64,000 nucleotides of DNA from Metabacillus idriensis (GTDB lineage Bacteria; Bacillota; Bacilli; Bacillales; Bacillaceae): assembly GCF_009674765.1 (NCBI RefSeq), contig NZ_WKKF01000010.1:41825-105824 (forward strand). The letters run 5' to 3'. A program made the position numbers and the translations under genes. Position 1 is the first letter of the stretch, and the number at the start of each line of letters is the position of its first letter. Of this stretch, positions 34,533 through 42,967 are shown in pieces. The notes beneath the pieces are model-generated. The model searched no databases and was not told the origin of the DNA. It was given only the letters and a program-made list of their open reading frames with translations.

Positions 34533-35936
34533 CTACATCTGTTCATTCAATCTTTTGATGGCTTCTTCCATCTGAGTATCATTTTCTTTCAGCTGCGCCT
34601 GGAGTGTTTCAAGCATTTTGATTGTGGTTTCTCCGCTGATTGTTCCAGTCGTTTTCAGGCTGTTTTTTGTTTGGAATTCTGTGACAGCCTGTTTTGTTGT
34701 TTCTTCATAAAATCCATCTGTTTTTACTTTTTTGTATCCTAATGCCTGCAGCATTTGCTGAGCAACTTTTACTTCAGCAGATGAATCTCCCTGCTTTAAT
34801 TCTTTTTCCGGATTTAAATATGGAAGATTTGCGTATGCCGGGAGTGAAGCTTTATACTGCGGCTCGATTCCTTTTTTATGAATCCATGTTCCGTCTGGCG
34901 TCAGCCATTTCGCAATCGTGTATTTAATTGAGGATCCGTCCTCAAAGCTTTTTGCTGTTTGGATTGTCCCTTTTCCAAACGTTTTTTCTCCGACAATCGG
35001 AATACCGGCTGATTGATGCAAAGCACCGGCCATAATTTCAGCAGCACTTGCAGTTCCATTATCTACAACGACGACAACCGGAACATTGACTGCTGAATCA
35101 TTTTGTGATTTTTGGACTTCTTTTGATCCATCTTTGTTTTCGATTTGCATGATGGTTTTTCCTTTAGGGACGAAAATATCGCTCATTGCAATCGCCTGAT
35201 CAAGCAGACCGCCGGGATTTTGTCTTAAATCAAGCACAAGCCCCTTAACTTCCTGCTCATTAAGCTCGTTTAAAGCATCGGCAAGTTCTTTACCGGTCGT
35301 TTCTGAAAACTTCGTAATCTGGACCTTGCCAATTCCGTTTTCAACCTCTGTATAAACGGTCTCCAAAGGAATGGTATCTCTTGTCAGATTAAAATCGAGC
35401 TCACCAACACCGTCACGTTCAATTACAAGCTGAACCTTTGAGCCTTTTTCTCCGCGAATCAGCATAACAGCTTCATTTACCGTCATGCCCTCAACGCTTT
35501 TGTCATCAACTTTCAGAATCTTATCTTTGGGCTTTAATCCAGCTTTTTCAGCCGGTGAACCTTTAATCGGAGATACAATCATAATTTTCCCATCAGATTC
35601 CTGAACCTCAGCACCAATGCCTTCAAAAGAAGATGAAATATTCTCATTGAAGCCCTTTGCTTCCTCTTGGTCCATATAAGTTGAATATGGATCATCCAAA
35701 GATTGAAGCATTCCTTTAATTGCACCGTCTACAAGTTTTTCCTGATTTGTATCCTGATAAAATTCGCCTTTAAGCGTGTCGTATGTAGAATAAAGCTTTT
35801 CAAAGGGGTCATCGCTTTTCCCCTCTGCCTGACTCAGGCCGCTGTCTTTCTGAACGACCGCAAACGTAATACCTGCGCTAATGATGGCAGTTAAAAGGAT
35901 TGCAAACAGAAATTTCACATTGTTATTTTTAAACAA
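34533..35936 (-). CDS. ctpA: Carboxy-terminal processing serine protease CtpA
   Basis: A 467-residue S41 peptidase. One N-terminal membrane anchor (residues 8-28), a PDZ domain (about 95-175; VSPIKGSPAEKAGLKPKDKI), the protease core with catalytic Ser297 (NGTASAAEI) and Lys322 with Gln326 (FGKGTIQ), and a C-terminal peptidoglycan-binding domain (about 380-440; QGDSSAEVKVAQQMLQALGY). Length and gene neighbourhood (yodJ, deoD) match B. subtilis CtpA, whereas CtpB sits elsewhere. The start is TTG after GAGGGTGGTG. It acts outside the membrane; substrates are unknown. Confidence 0.92.
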   Translation of the reverse strand: MFKNNNVKFLFAILLTAIISAGITFAVVQKDSGLSQAEGKSDDPFEKLYSTYDTLKGEFYQDTNQEKLVDGAIKGMLQSLDDPYSTYMDQEEAKGFNENISSSFEGIGAEVQESDGKIMIVSPIKGSPAEKAGLKPKDKILKVDDKSVEGMTVNEAVMLIRGEKGSKVQLVIERDGVGELDFNLTRDTIPLETVYTEVENGIGKVQITKFSETTGKELADALNELNEQEVKGLVLDLRQNPGGLLDQAIAMSDIFVPKGKTIMQIENKDGSKEVQKSQNDSAVNVPVVVVVDNGTASAAEIMAGALHQSAGIPIVGEKTFGKGTIQTAKSFEDGSSIKYTIAKWLTPDGTWIHKKGIEPQYKASLPAYANLPYLNPEKELKQGDSSAEVKVAQQMLQALGYKKVKTDGFYEETTKQAVTEFQTKNSLKTTGTISGETTIKMLETLQAQLKENDTQMEEAIKRLNEQM

Positions 35937-36271
35937 ATTAACACCACCCTCATTATGTAATCATTATGAGTAACGAACACAAAAACGTCAAGAACAAAGG
36001 CGGATTCGTTCTGACTTAGGATCTAGCTGCCGGTTCTTGCTGCAGATATATTCATTTCAACATCCACAGCATTAGACTTTTATCAATTCTTATGCAGCTA
36101 AAAATCCAGTGAATCCCCTGTTCCCTCAAACAGTATTTACTATTAAGCAGAAACCATTCTTCCTGTTTTTATTTTATCTCTTACTTATTTAGATTTCCGG
36201 ACAAATCAGAGTATCCCGCTTCACCGGATATGAAGAATCAGCATAATTTAATTTGAAAGGAGTTCATGCAA
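35937..36271. other. 335-bp intergenic region upstream of ctpA and yodH
   Basis: Divergent promoter region. I see no gene, repeat copy or riboswitch; two AT-rich stretches (36130-36190 and 36235-36260) could hold promoters for the methyltransferase gene, but no convincing -35/-10 pair stands out. Confidence 0.5.
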
Positions 36272-36967
36272 ATGCCTGGCTATCTTGATTTACTGGCACA
36301 TCTTGGAGTTGGAGGCGCCCATCCCGGCGGCTTTATGCTGACAAAAGAAATTACCCAGCTTGAAATGATTCCTGAATCAGCATCCATTCTTGATGCTGGC
36401 TGCGGCACTGGCCAAACCATGCAGTTTCTGAAATCGCTGAATTACAATGTGACTGGTTTAGATATTGATCCCATTATGCTATTAAAAGCCAAAAACAGAT
36501 TAAAAGAAGATACGTGCCTTGTTCAAGGATCATTAGAGAAGCTTCCATTTGAAGACAATCAATTTGATTTCATTTTTTGTGAGTCTGTATTAAGCTTTAC
36601 AAATACTGCTCAGTCATTGAGAGAACTGAACCGTGTGCTGAAGGATAACGGCGTTCTGCTTTCGGTTGAAGTAACAAAAGCAGACCAGCCTGACCGCAAA
36701 TTAAGTGAAAAAATCCAGTCATTTTACGGATTTTATCATCTATTTGATGAACAGGAGTGGAAGTCTGCATTTAAAACAGCAGGCTTTAAAAAAATTGAAG
36801 TCCGCACAGAAAATGACTATATAATAGAAGAAGATGAACCTACAACAGATTTTGATATGTCAGAAAATCTGGATTCCGTGTACTTTGATATGCTTGCTGA
36901 GCATGAAAAATTGCGGGAAGACTATCATCAAGCTGTTCAATTCCGCATTTTCAGGTGTATGAGATAG
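36272..36967 (+). CDS. yodH: SAM-dependent methyltransferase (YodH-like)
   Basis: A 231-residue class I methyltransferase: motif I ILDAGCGTGQTMQFL, TGLDIDPIMLLKAK (motif II), GSLEKLPFEDNQFDFIFCES (motif IV) and LRELNRVLKDNGVLLSVEV. The start is put at ATG 36272 (MPGYLDLL), 9 bases after AAAGGAG; an in-frame ATG at 36266 is too close to the site. Position between ctpA and yodJ matches B. subtilis yodH. Substrate unknown. Confidence 0.85.
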   Translation: MPGYLDLLAHLGVGGAHPGGFMLTKEITQLEMIPESASILDAGCGTGQTMQFLKSLNYNVTGLDIDPIMLLKAKNRLKEDTCLVQGSLEKLPFEDNQFDFIFCESVLSFTNTAQSLRELNRVLKDNGVLLSVEVTKADQPDRKLSEKIQSFYGFYHLFDEQEWKSAFKTAGFKKIEVRTENDYIIEEDEPTTDFDMSENLDSVYFDMLAEHEKLREDYHQAVQFRIFRCMR

Positions 36968-37048
36968 AGCCTATCGGGGTATTCGTACAAACCCTTCTCT
37001 CCTTTTTTTCATAGTTTATGAAGAAGCAGGTTGAAGGGAGGAAAAAAA

Positions 37049-37306
37049 ATGTCTCAAAATTATTATAACCTTTGCTGTCAGTATCATGGAAAAGTTGTAC
37101 GCATCAGTGACCGATTTGGAAATCAGCATGTTGGCAGAATCACGAATGTTACTAGACAAAAGGTCTTCATCCAGCCTTTTGGAGGACGCGGACGCGGCGG
37201 TTACGGCATAGGATTCTATGGCGGCGGCTACGGCTATGGAGCTCCATATGGAATCGGGCTTGCATTTGTAACAGGCATCGTTTTAGGCGGTTTGCTTTTC
37301 TGGTAA
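37049..37306 (+). CDS. Gly/Tyr-rich small protein with SH3-like N-terminus (YodI position)
   Basis: An 85-residue protein. Residues 1-45 (YNLCCQYHGKVVRISDRFGN, QHVGRITNVTRQKVFIQPF) resemble a small beta barrel; the rest is Gly/Tyr-rich (GGRGRGGYGIGFYGGGYGYG) ending in a hydrophobic stretch with GIVLGGLLFW. Composition suggests a spore coat or crust component, and yodI occupies this place in B. subtilis. GGGAGG lies 7 bases before ATG 37049; the frame extends to 37031 without support. Confidence 0.7.
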   Translation: MSQNYYNLCCQYHGKVVRISDRFGNQHVGRITNVTRQKVFIQPFGGRGRGGYGIGFYGGGYGYGAPYGIGLAFVTGIVLGGLLFW

Positions 37307-37317
37307 AAAATTAAATG

Positions 37318-37360
37318 ACAAAAAAGCAGGCTCTCTTCATTTGAGAGACTGCTTTTCTTT
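37318..37360. terminator. Terminator between the Gly-rich gene and the glycosylase
   Basis: AAAAGCAG-g-CTCTC pairs with GAGAG-a-CTGCTTTTC around a 7-base loop. Confidence 0.8.
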
Positions 37361-37861
37361 TAGGAGTTTTGTTAATTCCGTGTAGATGCCGACGATTTCA
37401 TCCTGCTTCATTCTCACAAGACCGCTTGAAGAAGGAGCTGTGAATTCCATGATGCCCCGCGCAATCGAATCAGGCTGAAGGCCCCAATCTGCTTTCTTTT
37501 TCCCGCTATACGATAAATAAACACCTTTACCGACAAAGCAGGCTATTTTTGGCTGATAGAACAAAAGCTTATTCAAAAGCTCTTTTTTGCCTGTCCGATA
37601 TTCTTCAGCAGTTATTTCAGCAGCAGCTTTCGTTGGCCGGTGGACGATATTTGTAAAACCAAATCCTTTTTCAAGCAGCTCCCAATCTTCACTGGGCCTA
37701 TATAGCCTGTCCGTTATTCCTGCCTGATAAAGAATTCTCCAAAAACGATTGCTTTTACTTGCATAATGGTGCATGACTTCTGCCGAATATAAACTCGGAT
37801 TAAACCCGATGAAGATCACATCCAGATCAGGTCTCAACAGATCAAGATCAGGGTGATTCAT
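37337..37861 (-). CDS. Mismatch-specific uracil/thymine DNA glycosylase (Mug/TDG type)
   Basis: A 174-residue member of the uracil-DNA glycosylase superfamily: DVIFIGFNPSLYSAEVMHHY is the Mug/TDG catalytic region (GxNPS/G), NRFWRILYQAGI follows, and the late motif PSSSGLVR corresponds to the NPSGL intercalation loop. It should remove uracil or thymine opposite guanine. The ATG overlaps the yodJ stop (TAATG), so it is translationally coupled to a cell-wall gene with no obvious functional link. Confidence 0.87.
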   Translation of the reverse strand: MNHPDLDLLRPDLDVIFIGFNPSLYSAEVMHHYASKSNRFWRILYQAGITDRLYRPSEDWELLEKGFGFTNIVHRPTKAAAEITAEEYRTGKKELLNKLLFYQPKIACFVGKGVYLSYSGKKKADWGLQPDSIARGIMEFTAPSSSGLVRMKQDEIVGIYTELTKLLKEKQSLK

Positions 37862-38676
37862 TAAATTTTCTTCACTTTATCAAAAAATTCTTCGAGCGTC
37901 AGATCGTTTTCATAGATTTCAGCAGCTTCATTTACTCCAATATAGCGCAAATGCCATGGTTCGTAAGCAAACTGAGTAATATCTTCTTTTCCTTTTTGAT
38001 AGCGGATAATAAAGCCGAATTTATGGGCATTCTCTTTCACCCATTTCCCTTCAGGCGTATCCCCGAATTTTTCGGTGATGTCCATACCTGCGCTTCTGCT
38101 TGTAACATCCATTGCAAGTCCTGTCTGATGCTCGCTTTGACCCGGAAGTGCGACTGTTTCCAGTGCCACTTCATCACCTTTTCGTGCTTTCTCAACATTT
38201 AGAATGCCGGTTTGGCGTTCATATGATCTGTAGCCGGAAACGGCAAATAGCTCAATGCCTTCTTTTGTCGCCTGTGCAAACATCTTTTCAAGAGCAATGG
38301 CTGCTTCTTTGCGAATGTAACGCTGAGGAACATCCGTATCTCCGAATGAAAACTCAACATTTGGAGAAACAAGGTCAGCAGGCTCATATGTTGAAGGAAG
38401 AGAGTATTCCTTATTCACGAGCACCAATCGATTTTCAGGATTCTTAATCGTCGGCTTTCCATTTACTTCTTGAATCTTGTTGAAAAACTGCTCTTCTAAT
38501 TGAAATTGAGCGGTTTCTTCTTTAGGTTCTTCCACTGTGCTCTGTTTTTCCTGCTGAGTTTCAGATTGCCCTTCTTTAAATGGATTAAGATCCTTTGACA
38601 GCTGAATTCCCGAACATGCCGAAAGGAAAAGCGCCATTGGAATAATAGTCGTTACAGTTGCTTTTTTAAAGTTCAA
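37861..38676 (-). CDS. yodJ: D-Ala-D-Ala carboxypeptidase, lipoprotein (VanY family, YodJ)
   Basis: A 271-residue lipoprotein (lipobox LSAC) with a charged linker and an M15B peptidase domain: AVSGYRSYERQ, PGQSEHQTGLAMDVTS with the zinc ligands His and Asp, and YEPWHLRYIG with the third ligand. It trims the terminal D-Ala of wall peptides. The start is TTG 38676, preceded by AGGGTG. Position beside ctpA and deoD matches B. subtilis yodJ. Coupled to the downstream glycosylase. Confidence 0.93.
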   Translation of the reverse strand: MNFKKATVTTIIPMALFLSACSGIQLSKDLNPFKEGQSETQQEKQSTVEEPKEETAQFQLEEQFFNKIQEVNGKPTIKNPENRLVLVNKEYSLPSTYEPADLVSPNVEFSFGDTDVPQRYIRKEAAIALEKMFAQATKEGIELFAVSGYRSYERQTGILNVEKARKGDEVALETVALPGQSEHQTGLAMDVTSRSAGMDITEKFGDTPEGKWVKENAHKFGFIIRYQKGKEDITQFAYEPWHLRYIGVNEAAEIYENDLTLEEFFDKVKKI

Positions 38677-38793
38677 AATTAGTTCACCCTACCTGCCTGT
38701 ATATCTTTCATGGTTTCATTTTATCACTATTGCCTAAAATGAGAAAAACTATATCTGTCAATTGTGGCAGATCTTGTCGAAAAAAAGAGAAAA

Positions 38794-38820
38794 CGCACGA
38801 AAAAATTTTCGCGCGCTTCT
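38794..38820 (-). terminator. Terminator of deoD
   Basis: CGCGCGAA/TTCGTGCG stem on the minus strand followed by TTTTCTCTTTTTTT. Confidence 0.7.
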
Positions 38821-38905
38821 TTTTATGCTCTTTTCTTAAAGTTTGTTGTGATCATTCTTTAGTAAAAAGTTGGCTTTTGGATTTAACACTTTCCAGCAAA
38901 GTCAT

Positions 38906-39607
38906 TTATTTAATTGCTGCCTCTAAAGCAATTTCCATCATCTCATTGAACGTTGTTTGACGCTCTTCAGATGTTGTTTCTTCGCCAGTTAATATGTGAT
39001 CGCTTACTGTCAGCACGGATAATGCCTGGCGGCCGAATTTAGCTGCAAGAGTATAAAGTGCTGCTGACTCCATTTCGATTGCAAGAACACCGTATTTTGC
39101 CCATTTTTCAAGCTCGGAATTGTCATTATAGAACATATCTGCTGTAAAGACGTTGCCGACTTTTAATTTTAACCCTTTTTCAGTTCCAGCATCATATGCA
39201 TGCTTCAGTAATTCAAAATCTGCTGTCGGTGCATAATCTACTCCGCCGAAAGTCAGTCTGTTCATTTGAGAATCGGTTGATGCACTCATTGCAAGAATCA
39301 CATCTCTTACTTTAACATCCTGCTGAATCGCACCGCATGTTCCAACGCGGATTAATTTTTGAACATTATAGCTTTGCATAAGTTCATTAACATAAATGGC
39401 GATGGATGGAACACCCATTCCTGTACCCTGTACAGAGATGCGATGGCCTTTGTATGTTCCAGTAAATCCGAGCATGCCGCGTACTTCGTTATAGCATACT
39501 GCATCTTCTAAAAACGTTTCTGCTATATATTTAGCACGAAGCGGATCTCCAGGCAATAAAATGGATTCTGCGATTTCATTTGGTTTTGCTCCTATGTGAA
39601 CACTCAT
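38906..39607 (-). CDS. deoD: Purine nucleoside phosphorylase, DeoD type
   Basis: A 233-residue phosphorylase that splits (deoxy)purine nucleosides with phosphate: [31 protein letters not shown], the phosphate site RVGTCGAIQ, and [11 protein letters not shown] with the catalytic SDH motif (VSDHILTGE). TGGAGG is 9 bases before the ATG. Length equals the B. subtilis enzyme. It is monocistronic here, with its own terminator. Confidence 0.96.
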   Translation of the reverse strand: MSVHIGAKPNEIAESILLPGDPLRAKYIAETFLEDAVCYNEVRGMLGFTGTYKGHRISVQGTGMGVPSIAIYVNELMQSYNVQKLIRVGTCGAIQQDVKVRDVILAMSASTDSQMNRLTFGGVDYAPTADFELLKHAYDAGTEKGLKLKVGNVFTADMFYNDNSELEKWAKYGVLAIEMESAALYTLAAKFGRQALSVLTVSDHILTGEETTSEERQTTFNEMMEIALEAAIK

Positions 39608-39787
39608 TGTTCATACCTCCAGTTATATGTATAAAAAGGTGCTTTTTCAATATACCATAATCTGCGCTAAAAAATCATTTCTCCTTCTACATTTCCGATT
39701 TACCCTGCATCTTATACATGAAACTTATTTACTGTAGTGAAAATCGCTCATTATGTGAAAAATAGAATGGACAAGGAGGGATTACTT

Positions 39788-39931
39788 TTGGGCAAAAAAC
39801 ATCGCAATCGCATCAATGGACAGAAAAAGAACAATCATATACCGCCTGAAGCAATTGAAGCAGAGGAAAATGCACACGGCAAAGAAGAAACTTCAGCCAA
39901 ACGTAAAAATGGGCCTGGCCATAACCTTTAA
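39788..39931 (+). CDS. Small basic hydrophilic protein (47 aa)
   Basis: MGKKHRNRINGQKKNNHIPP opens a 47-residue protein rich in Lys, Asn, Glu and His, without hydrophobic core, as are many minor small acid-soluble spore proteins. The start is TTG 39788, 8 bases after AAGGAGG; a longer frame from 39737 has no site. A strong terminator follows. I cannot assign it to a named Ssp family. Confidence 0.65.
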   Translation: MGKKHRNRINGQKKNNHIPPEAIEAEENAHGKEETSAKRKNGPGHNL

Positions 39932-39937
39932 ACTAAA

Positions 39938-39972
39938 GAAAGGCAGCGATGTCAGATCGCTGCCTTTCTTCA
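39938..39972 (+). terminator. Terminator after the small basic protein gene
   Basis: GAAAGGCAGCGAT/ATCGCTGCCTTTC perfect stem, 5-base loop. Confidence 0.9.
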
Positions 39973-40152
39973 TCTGAGATGAATCCTGTTAATTTTCTTC
40001 CAGCCGCCGGATAATAGCTAATATTAACTTTGACCACACCTTGCTTCGTATGGCACATTTTTTTTGCTGCCAAAAGACTTAACACCATGTCAAATCCCAC
40101 TTCTAGTCATCACCCATATGTATTAGAGGAAAAAAAAGCAAATTTCCTTCAT

Positions 40153-40776
40153 CTAAGCTCGTCTAATTTTGTCAATTTTAGAATTTATCGTTTCATACAT
40201 TTTTATTAGGATAAGAAGCCATACCATTCCTGCAGAAAACCCCGCTAATATATCAAATAAGTAGTGAACGCCAAGGTAAATCCTGCTTATTCCGATTAAT
40301 CCGACAAGGACAGCAGTCATACAAATCCACCATTTTCTTTTGCGGTCCTTTGCAGAAGTGCCTTCAAGGATTAAATAACAAAGAAAGCCATAAAATGCAG
40401 TTGAATTCATCGCATGACCGCTTGGAAAGCTGTAATGAGCGGCATGAATAACAGCATCAAACGATGGCCTTTCACGGTGAAAAAAATCTTTCAGCTCAAC
40501 ATTGATAAAACGAATGGAATAAAATGTGCCCCATAAAAAGAAAACAGGCAAAAATTTTCTGAAAAACAAAAGAAAAATAGATGCGATTATCATGAGGGGA
40601 TATTCCACTTTTATCGAACCAATATCACTGATGGTAATAAAAAAAGAAGTAAACGCGTCATTTCGAAATTCTTCCGCACCTCTTACAACCGAATTATCCA
40701 GCATCTGTACGCCATCCACCCGGTAAAGTACAGCGAAAAATATAAAAAGAAAAAGAAAAAGTGCAATATTTTTCAA
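40153..40776 (-). CDS. PAP2-family phosphatase (YodM-like)
   Basis: A 207-residue membrane protein with about six hydrophobic segments and the three phosphatase motifs of PAP2: KDFFHRERPSF (KxxxxxxRP), YSFPSGHAMNS (PSGH) and SRIYLGVHYLFDILAG (SRxxxxxHxxxD). It likely dephosphorylates a lipid phosphate such as undecaprenyl or phosphatidylglycerol phosphate. The TTG start is preceded by GGAGGAGAAACA. Position after deoD matches B. subtilis yodM. Confidence 0.9.
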   Translation of the reverse strand: MKNIALFLFLFIFFAVLYRVDGVQMLDNSVVRGAEEFRNDAFTSFFITISDIGSIKVEYPLMIIASIFLLFFRKFLPVFFLWGTFYSIRFINVELKDFFHRERPSFDAVIHAAHYSFPSGHAMNSTAFYGFLCYLILEGTSAKDRKRKWWICMTAVLVGLIGISRIYLGVHYLFDILAGFSAGMVWLLILIKMYETINSKIDKIRRA

Positions 40777-40800
40777 TGTTTCTCCTCCCCCGCTGCATCC

Positions 40801-40944
40801 CTAGATTTTTTTATGTTTTTTTTGTTCTTTATGTCCAGGAGCCGGCTTTGCTTTATGAGCAATCTCAGCTGAAAACTCTTCCTGATGCTTTGCAGGCTGT
40901 TTTTTTGCCTTTTGCTCAGCACTATTTTGATGTTTATGCGCCAT
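40801..40944 (-). CDS. Small Lys/His-rich protein (47 aa)
   Basis: MAHKHQNSAEQKAKKQPAKH begins a 47-residue, strongly basic protein (Lys, His, Gln, Ala) ending in KEQKKHKKI. AGGAGG is 6 bases before the ATG, and the stop is 24 bases upstream of the PAP2 gene on the same strand, so the two are probably co-transcribed. It is missed by length cut-offs. Nucleic-acid binding or spore packaging is possible; no family recognised. Confidence 0.65.
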   Translation of the reverse strand: MAHKHQNSAEQKAKKQPAKHQEEFSAEIAHKAKPAPGHKEQKKHKKI

Positions 40945-41084
40945 AGAAGTTCCTCCTTTATAAAAAAAGTTGTCACCCTATTATGTTTTCAAAAAAGACG
41001 CAGAAACATTCACATAAACGCTTTGTACATTAATGGCATATAGTAGGATAAAAGACTCAGTTTCAGTCAGAAAGGGTGATTTAA

Positions 41085-41870
41085 CTGAGATATCTCGTGA
41101 CCCTCATCTTTTTTCTTTCTTTTATTGTCCATTATGCCCTGGCGGCTGATTCACAAGCCGCAGGCGGAAATCTCCTGATTGCACATAGAGGACTCTCATC
41201 GCAGGCCCCCGAAAATACGATGTCATCATTTGATAGGGCCGCACGTGAAGGATTTGATATGATTGAGCTTGATGTTCAAATGAGCAAGGACAAACATTTA
41301 ATCGTGATGCACGACATCTCCCTCAAAAGAACAGCAGGTCTTGATGAAAAAATAGCAGATCTGACGCTGAAAGAGCTAAAGGATCTTGATGCTGGCTTGT
41401 GGTATAACGAATCGTTTGAAGGTGAGCAAATCCCTACACTCGATGAGGTTTTTTTAAAATATAAGAATGATCATCATCTGCTGATTGATTTAAAACGCCC
41501 CTCTTTATATCCAGGCATTGAAAAAGTCTTAACTGATTCGATTTTAAACGCCTACTCTCCCCGCGAATTATCTTCGCTCTCTATACAATCCACTGAACTA
41601 AAGAGCATCATGCTTTTAAACACATTGCTGCCGCAAATAAACAAAGGACTCGTCATTTCCTATCCAATTCCCTATCATCAGTTAAACGAGCTAGGTGCAG
41701 AAATTGATTTTATCACTCTGCATAAACGGTGCCTGAATCTTTATTTTTATCAGCAGGCCAAAAGGGCGAAGCTGACTCTGTATATTTGGGGCATACACAA
41801 TAAATATGATTATAAGAACGTAAAAAGACTAGCTGTAGATGGTGTTGTTGTGAGGGAAAGGTTTGATTAG
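41085..41870 (+). CDS. Secreted glycerophosphodiester phosphodiesterase
   Basis: A GDPD-family enzyme hydrolysing glycerophosphodiesters: LLIAHRGLSSQAPENTMSSF (catalytic His/Arg/Glu), MIELDVQMSKDKHLIVMHD and LIDLKRP. A signal peptide precedes it (YLVTLIFFLSFIVHYALA). The conventional start would be GTG 41097, but that lacks a ribosome site and any basic N-terminal residue. In-frame CTG 41085 lies 8 bases after AAAGGG, follows an in-frame TAA directly, and adds an arginine to the signal peptide, so I propose CTG. Length 257 from GTG, 261 from CTG. Confidence 0.85.
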   Translation: MRYLVTLIFFLSFIVHYALAADSQAAGGNLLIAHRGLSSQAPENTMSSFDRAAREGFDMIELDVQMSKDKHLIVMHDISLKRTAGLDEKIADLTLKELKDLDAGLWYNESFEGEQIPTLDEVFLKYKNDHHLLIDLKRPSLYPGIEKVLTDSILNAYSPRELSSLSIQSTELKSIMLLNTLLPQINKGLVISYPIPYHQLNELGAEIDFITLHKRCLNLYFYQQAKRAKLTLYIWGIHNKYDYKNVKRLAVDGVVVRERFD

Positions 41871-41904
41871 CAGTCAGAAATACAACTCCCAATTTGGCTT
41901 ATAT

Positions 41905-41936
41905 AAAAAATCCGCTCAACTAGAACGGATTTTTTT
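41905..41936. terminator. Bidirectional terminator after GDPD gene
   Basis: AAAAAATCCG/CGGATTTTTT stem with an 11-base loop that contains the stop codon of the convergent TSUP gene. Confidence 0.75.
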
Positions 41937-42788
41937 TCGGCGGGTGATAAGGGACGCTGCCATTTTTATGTATAATAACCCTATAAATATAAACAGAATG
42001 ACCATTCCCAATACCTCAAACCCAATCAGTTTCATTCCTACACTTATTGCTGTGAAAAAATACAGCATCCCCAGAAGCAATTTCATTTCTGCATGTTCAA
42101 ATTTGTCAGTCATATAAGCTCCGGCCTGAGCCCCTGCAAGTCCTCCTGCAATCAGTAAAGCCCCAGTCGATAAATCAATCGGAGATTTTACGAAATATGT
42201 AATAAAGCCTATGCTGACAATAAATAAAACACTTAGAAGACTTGTCCCTATTGCGTCTTTTGGATGAAAACCGGATAACGATATCAACAGCGGCACGATG
42301 ATAAACCCTCCCCCGACACCAAGCAGTGTTGAGATAAATCCGCCTATTGCTCCAGTAAGAATCAAAAGAACAATTGCCCACTTCTTAATTGGCTTTCCTT
42401 TACTATTCTTCGTTTTCTTCCTAAATAGCAGGCTCCAGCCAAAATAACTCAACAGGAGAATATATGCCAGCGGAATCACAGCATCATCATAACCATGTTG
42501 ATTTAAGAAATAAACGAAAGGATTGGCTGCCTGTGTTGCTGCCATCCCGCTTAAACCAATAATGAAAGCTTCTTTCCATCTCACGTTTTTCATTTTAAGA
42601 TGCGCAAACATCCCCGAAAGCGATGTACCGATTGTATATAATAAACTGATCGTTATGGCTGTGATTGGCTCAGTATTCATCAGCAGCAGGACAGGCGTTA
42701 AAATAAAACCGCCGCCAACACCAAAAAACCCGGATAAAATCCCAATCAGCAGTCCCATTGCGATAAAAAGAATGAAAATAAGAATCAC
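41916..42788 (-). CDS. TSUP (TauE/SafE) family exporter
   Basis: A 290-residue membrane protein with two copies of the TSUP motif, GILSGFFGVGGGFILTP and GFISTLLGVGGGFIIVP, in each half of about four helices. Members export sulfite or organosulfonates; the substrate here is unknown. The first in-frame start is GTG 42788, but the AAGG before it is only one base away; initiation a few codons later at ATT cannot be excluded. The next ATG is 11 codons in and would shorten the first helix. Confidence 0.85.
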   Translation of the reverse strand: MILIFILFIAMGLLIGILSGFFGVGGGFILTPVLLLMNTEPITAITISLLYTIGTSLSGMFAHLKMKNVRWKEAFIIGLSGMAATQAANPFVYFLNQHGYDDAVIPLAYILLLSYFGWSLLFRKKTKNSKGKPIKKWAIVLLILTGAIGGFISTLLGVGGGFIIVPLLISLSGFHPKDAIGTSLLSVLFIVSIGFITYFVKSPIDLSTGALLIAGGLAGAQAGAYMTDKFEHAEMKLLLGMLYFFTAISVGMKLIGFEVLGMVILFIFIGLLYIKMAASLITRRKKIRSS

Positions 42789-42926
42789 ACCTTAAAGCAG
42801 ATTTAAAACTCATCTCTTATTTTATCGATGGGTGCTGCAAAAGAAAAGGTCATGCCTTATTTTCAGAATAGAAGTATAATTTTAGAATGAAAATTATGAT
42901 AGGCGAAAATTCTTCAAAGTGTTCAT

Positions 42927-42953
42927 TAAAAAAAGGCTGAAATCTTCAGCCTT
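42927..42953 (-). terminator. Terminator of the methyltransferase gene
   Basis: AAGGCTGAA/TTCAGCCTT stem followed on the minus strand by a T-run. Confidence 0.85.
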
Positions 42954-42967
42954 AATCAAACGGTTAG

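Noticed and set aside
41863-42117. Plus-strand frame of 84 codons
   Set aside because: Antisense shadow of the TSUP exporter gene; it spans the bidirectional terminator.
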